A stretch of 10,947 nt of DNA, from positions 1-10,947 of the forward strand of contig CAAEEB010000061.1 of the NCBI GenBank assembly GCA_900754745.1, read 5' to 3'. Below the pieces are notes generated by a model, which was not told where the DNA came from, did no database searches, and saw only the letters and a list, made by a program, of their open reading frames with translations. Origin of the DNA: an uncultured Collinsella sp. Its GTDB lineage: Bacteria > Actinomycetota > Coriobacteriia > Coriobacteriales > Coriobacteriaceae. A program made the translations under genes and the position numbers. Below, piece by piece: positions 1 through 8,798 of this stretch (position 1 is the first letter of the stretch; each line of letters opens with the position of its first letter).

Positions 1-144
1 AACTCCGTGCTTCCTGAGATTCTACACGGTTTATTAAGGAGTGTTACTTATTCCGCAAACGGTCGTTATACGCGATAAACGGTAGTTGGCCGCGGCAACT
101 GCGACACATTCCGCCCAACAAGTCCAATCGTGCTCCATGCACGG
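1..144. other. Non-coding end downstream of the sugar operon
   Basis: No credible gene is seen here; an ORF on the minus strand across 66-398 is a shadow of the GH32 gene. Just past the GH32 stop there is a short 5-bp hairpin (CGTGC 129-133 with GCACG 139-143) without a following U-run on the minus strand, so it is at best a weak terminator. A further small palindrome lies at 85-99. The most structured element is the pair of direct repeats listed at 57-87. The next gene to the left is outside the window. Confidence 0.5.
57..87 (+). repeat. Two 11-bp direct repeats AAACGGTNGTT, 20 bp apart
   Basis: AAACGGTCGTT at 57-67 and AAACGGTAGTT at 77-87 differ by one base and are offset by exactly 20 bp, about two helical turns, so both would face the same side of the DNA. 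TTATAC at 66-71 lies between them and could be a -10 element. This looks like a regulator binding site for a gene beyond the left edge, which is inference. The same core recurs at 8733-8743 on the other strand. Confidence 0.4.
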
Positions 145-1587
145 TTAATGAGCGAGGCGGTAGAAATCCATCGACGCCGCACCCTCGGCGTGCAGCGCCA
201 TCGCCGGAACCGCCGACGAATAGGTACGGCTCGTAAGTGCTGCCTCGCCGCCGTTGGCAAAAATCTCGACCATCGTAGTGTCCGAAAGCACGCGCAGGTC
301 GCGAAGCTCGCTGAGCTCAATCGACCTCTGGTCGCGCCCATAGCCTTCGTCACCCATATCGAGGGTAAGCATCCCGTCCGCATAACGCACAAAGACACCC
401 TTGCGGATTTCGAGCTCGATCATCTTGGCTCCCTCACAGGAAACCACGACATCAAACAGGCGTCCCGGCTCCTCGACGGTCTCTCCGCCTACAGCACGAA
501 CGCAGCCGCCGCGCATCCTCTCAATCTCGTGCGCCGGCTGCTGGCAGAGCTTACCATCGCGTATGCTCAGCTCTCGCGGCACCGTCAACGCGCACTGCCA
601 CCCGCGTGCCACCGTCGGGCTTTCTGCCGTCGCATCGGGGCAACCAGACCACCCGATCATCAAACGTCGACCCGCAGCATCCTCAAAGGACTGCGGTGCG
701 TAGAAATCAAAGCCGGCATCGACCATCGGGGGCATGCCCTTCCCGACGATTTTAAAGCTCGGCGCCTCCCAATCGGCCTCGATGGGGAACCACACGCACT
801 GGTGCGGATTGCGGTAACGCCAACCATCGGCAGGCACACCCTGCGGACAGCAAACGAGAATAAGCTCGCCATCGAGCTCAAACAGATCGGGGCACTCCCA
901 CATAAAGCCAAACTTCTCGCCCAACTCAATGCGCGTCGCATAGCTCCAGTCCTCTAGATCGCTCGAGGTATAGACAAGCACGCAGCCACGGTCGTCTTTC
1001 GTACGAGCGCCGAGAACCATGTAGTAGACACCGTCGTGTTCAAGGATCTTGGGGTCGCGCACGTGCGTACCGATATCGTCGGGGTAATCGACCGGCCCAA
1101 CAGCTATGCGCTTCTCGCCCAATTCGTCGGGATTCTCGGCAACCATATGAATCTGGTTTTGCTCACGGCCCGTCAACACGTAGTCGTAATCATCGCGGTC
1201 AAAATGCTTGACGTTGCCGGTATAGAAGTAGTGAATCTTGCCATCACGTACAAAGGCAGAACCAGAATACGCTCCACTCGAATCCAAATCGGAATCGGGG
1301 AACAGCACGGGGCCGTGATTCTCGTACGTCACAAAATCCTTTGTCGTCAGATGGTTCCAAAGCACTGGACCGCCATGCGCAGCATCGAACGGATCGTATT
1401 GATGATAGATGTGATACGTATCACCGATCTGCACCAATCCGTTGGGGTCGTTGAGCCAGCCAAGCTCAGGCTCCACATGGAACAAAAGCCTATCGGGGTC
1501 GGACGCGATGCGAGCCGCCGTCTCATCCTGTCCGGCACGCCACTGCTCATAGTCCGCACGCATCACCTTGTTTTTTTGATTAAACAT
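145..1587 (-). CDS. scrB: Sucrose-6-phosphate hydrolase, glycoside hydrolase family 32
   Basis: Cytoplasmic beta-fructosidase that would hydrolyse PTS-imported sucrose-6-phosphate to glucose-6-phosphate and fructose. The family signatures are all present (numbering from the upstream ATG at 1593): WLNDPNG with nucleophile Asp49, the GAYSGSA block near 107-113, RDP at 179-181 with transition-state Asp180, and WECPDLF with acid/base Glu233. A C-terminal beta-sandwich domain follows from roughly residue 330. The length of about 480 residues is normal for bacterial ScrB/SacA, and there is no signal peptide, which fits an intracellular phospho-sugar hydrolase. Two in-frame ATGs compete. AGAAGG at 1597-1602 lies only 3 bases before the ATG at 1593 but 9 before the ATG at 1587, so I chose 1587; the difference is two residues. 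It is the last gene of the operon, 101 bp after the permease. Sucrose is the likely substrate, but a phosphorylated fructo-oligosaccharide is possible. Confidence 0.9.
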   Translation of the reverse strand: MFNQKNKVMRADYEQWRAGQDETAARIASDPDRLLFHVEPELGWLNDPNGLVQIGDTYHIYHQYDPFDAAHGGPVLWNHLTTKDFVTYENHGPVLFPDSDLDSSGAYSGSAFVRDGKIHYFYTGNVKHFDRDDYDYVLTGREQNQIHMVAENPDELGEKRIAVGPVDYPDDIGTHVRDPKILEHDGVYYMVLGARTKDDRGCVLVYTSSDLEDWSYATRIELGEKFGFMWECPDLFELDGELILVCCPQGVPADGWRYRNPHQCVWFPIEADWEAPSFKIVGKGMPPMVDAGFDFYAPQSFEDAAGRRLMIGWSGCPDATAESPTVARGWQCALTVPRELSIRDGKLCQQPAHEIERMRGGCVRAVGGETVEEPGRLFDVVVSCEGAKMIELEIRKGVFVRYADGMLTLDMGDEGYGRDQRSIELSELRDLRVLSDTTMVEIFANGGEAALTSRTYSSAVPAMALHAEGAASMDFYRLAH

Positions 1588-1610
1588 CGCCATTGACCTT
1601 CTCGTCTATA

Positions 1611-1649
1611 GGAAAGGACGCTCGACTCACACGAGCCGAACGCCCTTCC
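1611..1649 (-). other. Intercistronic hairpin between permease and hydrolase
   Basis: GGAAAGG at 1611-1617 can pair with CCCTTCC at 1643-1649 with one mismatch. Inside it, CG (1619-1620) pairs with CG (1641-1642), and CTCG (1621-1624) pairs with CGAG (1632-1635). No U-run follows, so it is unlikely to be a full terminator. A role in mRNA stability or partial attenuation between the two cistrons is inference. Confidence 0.4.
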
Positions 1650-1688
1650 CCAAATGGACTTATCCGCACATTACGCTGAACGGCTCAA

Positions 1689-3140
1689 CTAGAAGCTAAC
1701 GTCGAAGCCAGCGCCAGCGCCCTCTTCATCGGTGGTCGGCACGCCCTTTGCCTTGTTGTAGGCAAAGATCAAGACGATCGGCACGATGAAGGCGATGAGA
1801 TTGCCAGCCACATACCACACGAGCGTCTCGGGCGTGACGATGAGCAGGCCAAGCACGCCGGTCAGACCCTGACCGATGGCGCGCACCTCAAAGAGCTTGA
1901 CGAAGGCACCGCCGCAGCCTGCACCGATGCAAGCGCAGATGAACGGGATGATCGAGTAGCGCATGTTTGCAGCAAAGATTGCGGGCTCGGAGATACCGAC
2001 CAGCGTCGGGATAAAGGACGACATGCAGATGTTGCGCTCTTTGGAATGCTTCTTGTGAATGAGGTACATGCCGATGGCGCCGCCGCCCTGGGCGATGATG
2101 GAAACCGACCAGATTGCCTGGATGTAGTTGAAGCCAGTCGTGGCAACGAGGTTTGCCTCGATACCCTGGATGAACTGATGCGTACCGGTAACGACGAGCG
2201 GCTGCAGGAATGCGGCAAAGACAAAGGCACCAAAGACGCCCATCCTGTTGTACAGGATATCGATTACGCCGGCGAGGACGTCGCCGATTAGGTTGCCGAG
2301 CGGGCCGAACACGGTGAACAGGGCGACGTTAGCAAGAATCAGGGTAACGGTCGGGACAAAGACGAACGAAACGACCTCGGGGATGTACTTCTGGGCAATC
2401 TTCTCGACCTTGGCCATAAACCAGGCAGTCAGGATTGCAGGGAATACGCCGCCCTGGAAAGCAACCATGGGAATGGAGAGCGGACCAAAGTTCCAGTACT
2501 CAGCACCCGTCGGGTCCATAACGAACGTGTTGCGGTTCATAAGGCTCGGGTGAACCATGACGATACCGACGAGGATGCCCAGGATCGGGTTACCGCCAAA
2601 ACGCTTGACCGCGCTGTACATAACCAGGACAGGCAGGTAGTCGAACGTGGTGGCGATAATGGCAAAGAAGCTTGCGAGGTTCTTGAGGAACTCGCTGTGA
2701 TCGGCGAGGCTGCCTTCCATGCCAAAGAGGCCGTTGGCAACGATCAGCGACTTAAGGCCGATGATGATTGCAGCGCCGACGAAGGCGGGAATGATGGGGA
2801 TAAAGATGTCCGAGAATACCTTGAGGACCGAGAAGAACTTGCCCTTCTTGTCCGCCTCGGCGCCCTTGACCTCAGAAGCACTGATCTCCTTAACGCCCGT
2901 CAGAGCCATAAACTCATCGTAAACCTTGTTGACGGTACCGGTACCGAAGATGATCATGAGCTGGCCGCTGTTGTACAGCACGCCCTTGACGCCATCGATG
3001 TTCTCGAGCTCGGCCTTGTTGTATTTGCTCGTATCCTTGAGTACCAGACGCAGACGGGTCACGCAATGCGTGGCGCCCTCGATGTTCTCCAGTCCGCCGA
3101 CGTTGTCGACGACTTGCTGGGACACTGCCTTGTAGTCCAT
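1689..3140 (-). CDS. scrA: PTS sugar transporter EIIBC, sucrose/beta-glucoside type
   Basis: Membrane permease of the phosphotransferase system that imports and phosphorylates its sugar. Numbering from Met at 3140, residues 1-80 form a EIIB domain of the glucose/sucrose superfamily with the phospho-accepting Cys26 in ATHCVTRLRL. Residues from about 105 to 465 form a hydrophobic EIIC domain with many membrane segments and the conserved blocks GTHQ (319-322) and GISEPAIF (382-389). The total of 483 residues fits EIIBC proteins. No EIIA domain follows, since the protein ends in a short acidic tail, so a EIIA must be supplied in trans. An ATG at 3152 gives four extra residues, but GGAGAGG lies properly spaced before the ATG at 3140, matching the usual MDYK start of this family. 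It sits between two GH32 genes, 45 bp after the first, in a LacI-controlled operon. That context favours sucrose or another fructoside over a beta-glucoside. Confidence 0.88.
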   Translation of the reverse strand: MDYKAVSQQVVDNVGGLENIEGATHCVTRLRLVLKDTSKYNKAELENIDGVKGVLYNSGQLMIIFGTGTVNKVYDEFMALTGVKEISASEVKGAEADKKGKFFSVLKVFSDIFIPIIPAFVGAAIIIGLKSLIVANGLFGMEGSLADHSEFLKNLASFFAIIATTFDYLPVLVMYSAVKRFGGNPILGILVGIVMVHPSLMNRNTFVMDPTGAEYWNFGPLSIPMVAFQGGVFPAILTAWFMAKVEKIAQKYIPEVVSFVFVPTVTLILANVALFTVFGPLGNLIGDVLAGVIDILYNRMGVFGAFVFAAFLQPLVVTGTHQFIQGIEANLVATTGFNYIQAIWSVSIIAQGGGAIGMYLIHKKHSKERNICMSSFIPTLVGISEPAIFAANMRYSIIPFICACIGAGCGGAFVKLFEVRAIGQGLTGVLGLLIVTPETLVWYVAGNLIAFIVPIVLIFAYNKAKGVPTTDEEGAGAGFDVSF

Positions 3141-3185
3141 GTTCCTCTCCATTCCTTTTCTAAATCATAAAACGGTTCGTTGCCG

Positions 3186-4568
3186 CTACAGAGACGCGAT
3201 CGTTGCGTTTGCGCACTTGAGCGCACCGTCGGTGACGGTAAGCGCCACACCCTGGCCCTGCTTGTTGCAGAAGCGAGCGTTGAGCGCAACATCATCGACA
3301 AAGATGGTCGCGATGTCGTCGTCGACGACCAGACGCACATGGTGAGTGCCCTCGCCCTTAAAGAACAACGGACGCTCGAGGCCCATGTTGTTGACCTGGA
3401 ACCACGGGTACTGGGGAGCCGGCGTGAACTCGAGCTTGCCCTCGCGCAGGTTGGCGCGGAACTCATAGGCAAGACCAGTCTCGGCGTCCTCGGCGAACTT
3501 GACCGAGAAGCCGGCAGCGTTACCGCCGAGCTCAATGTCGGCATCGAGCAAGTAGGTGGAGCCGGCATCAGCGGCGAGCACCTGCTCGACCTTGCCCGAC
3601 TCGCAGGAAAGCTCAAAGGTCTCGACTGCCTTAGCCTCGCCAAAGGCGCCAAGCATGCTGTCGGGGAGCTTGGTGCCGAGCGTTCCGTCGGCACGCTGAA
3701 CGATCTCGAGGGGCATAAAAGTGCCACCCCACAGGTAAGAGCTGGGGTCGCCGCCCTCGTCGCGCGTAGGAACCCAACCAAAGAGAACGCGGCGCTCGCC
3801 ATCAAATGCGGTACGCGCGGCATAGTACGCGCGGCCATCGAAGGAATCGTCCGCAGGAGTGATCCAAGGACCGTTGATAGAGCGAGACATGCGGTAACGG
3901 GTCTTGTTGCCGTCGCTGTACTCGGAAAAGACGAGGTACCACCAGTCGCCCATCTTAAAGAGATCAGGCATCTCAAACATGGTGTACAGGCCCGGGTTCC
4001 ACCAGTCGCCCTGGAACTCCCAGTTGGTCAGATCCTTGGAGGTGAACTTGACCAGGCGGCCGGTCATCAGACGCTTGTCCTCGCCCACACGCGTGCCGAG
4101 GATGAGCATGTACTCTTCGTTCTCCTCATCCCAAAGCACAAAGGGATCGCGCCAGTTGCGGTCATCGTAACCCTCCTGGGGCGGAAGCAGCGTCTCGGCG
4201 ATGTTCTTCTCCCACTTGACGGCGTCGTCGCTCGTTGCGTGAAGAAGAACCTGCTTCATCAAACGTGCGCGGACCTTATCGCGATTGCAACCAGTGTAGA
4301 GCGCATGGTACTTGTCGCCCACCTTAAACACCGTCCCGGCATAAATGTACTGGTCGACTTCCTCGTCGCCGCCGCGCTCAAGGCTCTCGCCAAAGTCCTT
4401 GTAGTTGACGAAATCCTTGGTCGTAGCGAGTGCCCAGCCAAACGGCTCTCCGAAAGGTTCGGGGTTACGCGTGTCACGCTGATGATAGAGATAGAACGTG
4501 CCGTCCTCGCCGTACGGCATGATGTCGCCTACCCAAATTCCCTCAGGCTGGTAATACACCTTGTGCAT
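3186..4568 (-). CDS. Divergent GH32-type glycosidase (five-bladed beta-propeller)
   Basis: First gene of the operon, 460 residues, no signal peptide, so probably cytoplasmic. It resembles GH32 (GH-J clan) proteins but departs from the canonical WMNDPNG block. The N-terminus reads GIWVGDIMPY followed by FYLYHQRD, placing the presumed nucleophile at Asp15. NWRDPF holds the stabilising Asp141, and YTMFEMPDLF supplies the presumed acid/base Glu199. A beta-sandwich-like C-terminal half follows, rich in alternating hydrophobic residues. A GTG at 4586 would add six residues but has no ribosome binding site; the ATG at 4568 has AAGGA 8 bases upstream and is preferred. With ScrB encoded two genes later, it is unlikely to be a simple duplicate. 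It may act on a different fructan, a phosphorylated fructo-oligosaccharide or a difructose derivative. That specificity is inference; catalytic competence rests on the three aligned carboxylates. Confidence 0.82.
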   Translation of the reverse strand: MHKVYYQPEGIWVGDIMPYGEDGTFYLYHQRDTRNPEPFGEPFGWALATTKDFVNYKDFGESLERGGDEEVDQYIYAGTVFKVGDKYHALYTGCNRDKVRARLMKQVLLHATSDDAVKWEKNIAETLLPPQEGYDDRNWRDPFVLWDEENEEYMLILGTRVGEDKRLMTGRLVKFTSKDLTNWEFQGDWWNPGLYTMFEMPDLFKMGDWWYLVFSEYSDGNKTRYRMSRSINGPWITPADDSFDGRAYYAARTAFDGERRVLFGWVPTRDEGGDPSSYLWGGTFMPLEIVQRADGTLGTKLPDSMLGAFGEAKAVETFELSCESGKVEQVLAADAGSTYLLDADIELGGNAAGFSVKFAEDAETGLAYEFRANLREGKLEFTPAPQYPWFQVNNMGLERPLFFKGEGTHHVRLVVDDDIATIFVDDVALNARFCNKQGQGVALTVTDGALKCANATIASL

Positions 4569-4610
4569 CCGAGACTTCCTTTCCACGACATACTAACTCG
4601 GTACAATGGC

Positions 4611-4639
4611 AAGATATGTCAATCGTTTTCATATGTCAA
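4611..4639 (-). promoter_or_regulatory. Promoter of the sugar operon (TTGACA-17-TATCTT)
   Basis: On the minus strand a perfect -35 TTGACA (4639-4634) is followed after 17 bp by TATCTT (4616-4611). Transcription would start near 4604, leaving a leader of about 35 nt before the first GH32 start codon. Both boxes lie within the tandem operator copies, so bound repressor would block RNA polymerase directly. Confidence 0.7.
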
Positions 4640-4647
4640 ACGTTTTC
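4614..4647 (+). promoter_or_regulatory. Tandem 17-bp LacI-type operators
   Basis: Two abutting 17-bp units, ATATGTCAATCGTTTTC at 4614-4630 and ATATGTCAAACGTTTTC at 4631-4647, differ by one base. The second holds a perfect AAACGTTT core, typical of the CG-centred sites of LacI-family regulators. They overlap the operon's -35 and spacer, so repression by the adjacent LacI-family protein is the natural reading. Confidence 0.65.
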
Positions 4648-4681
4648 ACACCAATACGTCTTTTCGCAGTTCCAGTCGTCG

Positions 4682-4698
4682 GCAAACGGTTGACATAT
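4682..4698 (-). promoter_or_regulatory. Third, inverted operator copy upstream of the promoter
   Basis: Read on the minus strand, 4698-4682 gives ATATGTCAACCGTTTGC. It matches the tandem 17-bp units at all positions but two: the variable tenth base and one near the end. It lies about 45 bp upstream of the -35 box, so it could support repressor looping or cooperative binding. Confidence 0.55.
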
Positions 4699-4751
4699 GC
4701 CGGTGAACGGTCATCAGAGGCGTTTGAGGAATTCTTTTGGCACGGGATGAA

Positions 4752-5762
4752 CTACGCGGTTTTGCCCTCAATGAGTTCAACGGGGAGCTTGATATTCGAT
4801 TCGGGATTATCGCCGTTAATAAGAGCGATGATGGATTGCGCCGCGAGCTCTCCGATGCGATCGATATCTTGACGTACGGTTGTTAAGTCAGGCATAAACG
4901 TCATAGTTCGGCGGGCACCATCCGCGCCCACGACCTTAATATCGTCTGGAGCGCTCAAGCCGCGCTGCTTCATCACGTTGAGACAGATGGCCGCCATCGT
5001 ATCGTCTCCCGCAAAGATGCCGTCAATATCGGGGTTCTCATCGAGGATCTTCGCAACGACCGCGCCCTTTTCGTCGTCGGGCTTAACGAACTCAACCTCA
5101 CGGACAAGCGCGGACAAACCGGCCTGCTCAACAACATCGAGGTAGGCATCGGTACGCTTATTGGCAGGCATGCGCATGCGGCTATTGCTGCGCAGGCACA
5201 GGATACGCCTGCAGCCGTCATCAATCAGACGGCGCGTGGCGAGCTCGCCAATGCCATAGCTGTCACTTGCAATCTGGACAGAGCCCTCGCCAAGATCGCA
5301 GTCGATGCCAACCAGGCTCAAGCCCATCTCGGCATATGCCTCTGCACCGATATTGAGGGAGTTGACGATGACGCCGTCGACCATATTGCGGCGGAGCATG
5401 TCGATATAGGAACGCTCAAGATCAGGTCGATTGGCGCTGTTGCACAGCAACATCTTAAAGCCGTTTTCCGCTAACGTGCGCTCGACCGCCTGCACAACCT
5501 GAGCATGGAACGGGCTGCTCACAAAGGGAACAATCATGCCGATAAGGTTCAGGCGGCCATTGAGCATGGCACGGGCGATATCGTTGGGCGTGTAATTGAT
5601 GCGCTCCATCGCCGCATGGACTTTATCGCGGGTTTCCTGGCTAATGTAGCCGCGATTATTAAGCACGCGAGATACCGTAGTAGGCGAAACCCCCGCCACC
5701 GCTGCAACTTCCTTGATGCCAGGCTTAGCCGTATCCTTAGAACGAGCACTCTCGCGAGCCAT
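4752..5762 (-). CDS. LacI-family transcriptional regulator of the sugar operon
   Basis: DNA-binding repressor of 336 residues. An N-terminal helix-turn-helix at about residues 15-37 reads GIKEVAAVAGVSPTTVSRVL, the classic LacI-family signature. It is followed by the hinge region YTPNDIARAML (about 57-67) and a periplasmic-binding-protein-like effector domain to the C-terminus, which includes SLNIG, FAGDDTMAA and a DLTTVRQD block near the end. Longer starts exist at 5783 and 5777, but GGGAGG lies 5 bases before the ATG at 5762, and the HTH then sits at the usual distance from the N-terminus, so 5762 is chosen. It is the first gene of the cluster, 183 bp ahead of the operon it probably represses. 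Operator copies lie both at that promoter and at its own. It plays the role of ScrR; a phosphorylated sugar or fructose as inducer is inference. Confidence 0.9.
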   Translation of the reverse strand: MARESARSKDTAKPGIKEVAAVAGVSPTTVSRVLNNRGYISQETRDKVHAAMERINYTPNDIARAMLNGRLNLIGMIVPFVSSPFHAQVVQAVERTLAENGFKMLLCNSANRPDLERSYIDMLRRNMVDGVIVNSLNIGAEAYAEMGLSLVGIDCDLGEGSVQIASDSYGIGELATRRLIDDGCRRILCLRSNSRMRMPANKRTDAYLDVVEQAGLSALVREVEFVKPDDEKGAVVAKILDENPDIDGIFAGDDTMAAICLNVMKQRGLSAPDDIKVVGADGARRTMTFMPDLTTVRQDIDRIGELAAQSIIALINGDNPESNIKLPVELIEGKTA

Positions 5763-5779
5763 AGCACCCTCCCCCATCA

Positions 5780-5821
5780 ACATGTCATACGTTTACATAC
5801 GAACAAAGCATACCCCAACAA
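5780..5821 (-). promoter_or_regulatory. Regulator promoter with overlapping operator
   Basis: Positions 5780-5796 (ACATGTCATACGTTTAC) match the 17-bp operator unit upstream of the GH32 gene at 14 of 17 positions. On the minus strand a weak promoter TTGTTG (5821-5816), 16-bp spacer, TATGTA (5799-5794) overlaps it. The operator lies 18-34 bp before the chosen start codon, which suggests autoregulation. The operator match is stronger evidence than the promoter call. Confidence 0.5.
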
Positions 5822-5886
5822 CAGCGGGAAGACGGTAACAGTACAAGTAAGTAAACGACTCATCCAAATAATTAGGAGAGTTCCGC

Positions 5887-6067
5887 CTAAAGGGTGACTA
5901 CACAGGACCCCCGCCGGGCCGCTTTGGGTTACTTTCCAAAACATTTCCGCAGGACGCAAAGGGCTCCGCCGCGCGAAGCGCGCAACGGAGCCCTTTGCAT
6001 GTCCGAGGACGTTTTGGAAAGTAACCCAAAGCGGCCCGGCGATCCTGCGGGAGTTAAACCCCTTTAG
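5887..6067. repeat. Large near-palindrome (possible terminator or palindromic repeat element)
   Basis: Nested inverted repeats fill this gap between the glycyl-radical gene and the lacI-type gene. CTAAAGGG 5887-5894 pairs with CCCCTTTAG 6059-6067, and CAGGA near 5902-5906 with TCCTG near 6043-6047. A perfect 30-bp arm at 5913-5942 pairs with 6011-6040. A 13-bp arm GCAAAGGGCTCCG at 5956-5968 pairs with 5986-5998, and CGCGC 5970-5974 pairs with GCGCG 5978-5982 around a GAA loop. The inner AAAGGG/CCCTTT stem resembles a bidirectional terminator, but no long U-run follows. The 30-bp perfect arms exceed what a terminator needs and resemble a MITE-like or REP-like element. The right end reaches the stop codon of the glycyl-radical gene. 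Confidence 0.75.
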
Positions 6068-6315
6068 AACTTGTCGTGGAAGGTACGCGAAATGACCTCG
6101 TCCTGCTGCTCCTTGGTGAGCGTGTGGAAGTTCACGGCATAGCCGGAAACGCGGATGGTCAGCTGCGGGTACTTCTCGGGGTGAGCCTGAGCATCGAGCA
6201 GCGTCTCACGGTTGAAGACGTTGATGTTCAGGTGATGGCCACCCTTCTCGGCGTAAGCGTCGAGCATGTGGACCAGGTTATCGGCCTGGGTCTCGGAAAC
6301 TTCAGAAACCTTCAT
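6064..6315 (-). CDS. grcA: Stand-alone glycyl-radical domain of a split pyruvate formate-lyase
   Basis: Encodes 83 residues corresponding to the C-terminal end of normal one-chain PFL. The glycyl-radical motif RVSGYA is at residues 55-60, with the radical-bearing Gly58. Upstream blocks [19 protein letters not shown] and PEKYPQL and the closing [15 protein letters not shown] are all typical of PFL. The start is set by AAGGAG seven bases before the ATG at 6315; an ORF extending to 6360 adds an unlikely Arg-rich leader. It should carry the radical installed by PFL-activating enzyme, which is not encoded in this window, and dock on the PFL core encoded just upstream. It resembles E. coli GrcA/YfiD, a spare domain that rescues oxygen-cleaved PFL. 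Here, however, it is the only glycyl domain in the locus, because the core lacks its own. It lies in a different frame from the core, 85 bp downstream. Confidence 0.92.
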   Translation of the reverse strand: MKVSEVSETQADNLVHMLDAYAEKGGHHLNINVFNRETLLDAQAHPEKYPQLTIRVSGYAVNFHTLTKEQQDEVISRTFHDKF

Positions 6316-6338
6316 AATGTGTCTCCTTCGATCGATAG

Positions 6339-6399
6339 GCGCCGGCCGAAACCGGCGCACTAATCAGTAATCGTTATTGTTAGTATAGCACTAACAATA
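6339..6399 (-). other. Two hairpins between the PFL core and glycyl-domain genes
   Basis: A 10-bp perfect A/T-rich stem pairs 6375-6384 with 6390-6399 around a 5-base loop and begins immediately after the core's stop codon. A 7-bp G/C-rich stem follows, GCGCCGG at 6339-6345 with CCGGCGC at 6352-6358, around a 6-base loop. Neither is followed by a U-run, and a strong ribosome binding site lies just downstream, so readthrough into the small gene is expected. They could mark an RNA processing or stability element that sets the ratio of the two proteins; that role is inference. Confidence 0.55.
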
Positions 6400-6400
6400 G

Positions 6401-8452
<2,052 letters not shown>

Positions 8453-8574
8453 TGTGTAACCACGCTCCTAGTTACGTGTAATGCGGCGCTCTCTCACACC
8501 GCTGCTTATTGAATTCTTGAATGTTCGGCTTGCACTACCGGCTTCTTCCGTTCTTCACCACACGTTGGTGCAGG

Positions 8575-8585
8575 GAAAACGTTTG
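8575..8585. promoter_or_regulatory. Candidate LacI/CcpA-like site in the PFL leader
   Basis: GAAAACGTTTG at 8575-8585 is an exact 11-base match, in inverted orientation, to the core of the sugar-operon operator at 4637-4647, including the AAACGTTT palindrome. It lies about 125 bp before the PFL start and downstream of the putative promoter. The rest of the 17-bp operator is not conserved, so binding by the adjacent regulator is uncertain. Confidence 0.3.
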
Positions 8586-8681
8586 TCCACCTTGGAACTA
8601 CAACCCAAAACCCAAGATTTCACCCGTTTGAGAAGGATAACATAGCGACCCTCTCCATCTGGGCTGTTATATGTTTCTTTT

Positions 8682-8709
8682 TTTATATCATAAGAGCGTT
8701 TTTTACAAA
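8682..8709 (-). promoter_or_regulatory. Possible PFL promoter
   Basis: On the minus strand, TTTGTA (8709-8704), a 16-bp spacer and TATAAA (8687-8682) lie in the most A/T-rich part of the interval. TATGAT at 8692-8687 is an overlapping alternative -10. The match is moderate and no transcript end is known. Confidence 0.35.
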
Positions 8710-8732
8710 CTCGCAGGAAATGCGAGCGCAAA

Positions 8733-8743
8733 CAACTACCGTT
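8733..8743 (-). repeat. Copy of the AACGGTAGTTG motif
   Basis: On the minus strand this reads AACGGTAGTTG, an exact 11-base copy of 78-88 at the opposite end of the window. It lies just upstream of the candidate PFL -35 box, a typical place for a regulator site. The overlapping 11-mer CGGTGAACGGT (minus strand, 8748-8738) also occurs at 4701-4711 upstream of the sugar promoter. Confidence 0.35.
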
Positions 8744-8798
8744 CACCGATTTGTTTAGTTTTTTCCTTGCCTTTGTACGACGTTCACTCTAGCTGTTA

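Noticed and set aside
57..87. The two AAACGGTNGTT repeats as the start of a CRISPR array
   Set aside because: The repeats are only 11 bp with a 9-bp gap, far too short for CRISPR repeats and spacers, and only two copies exist.
85..143. Small palindromes after the GH32 stop as the operon terminator
   Set aside because: The stems are only 4-6 bp and no U-run follows on the minus strand, so a terminator call is not supported.
3180..4706. 508-codon open frame on the plus strand opposite the divergent GH32 gene
   Set aside because: The opposite strand has GH32 motifs, a ribosome binding site and operon context. This frame has none and would run through the operator and promoter.
8555..8746. 63-codon minus-strand ORF upstream of PFL
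   Set aside because: Starts at GTG with no ribosome binding site, spans the likely promoter, and has no recognisable similarity.
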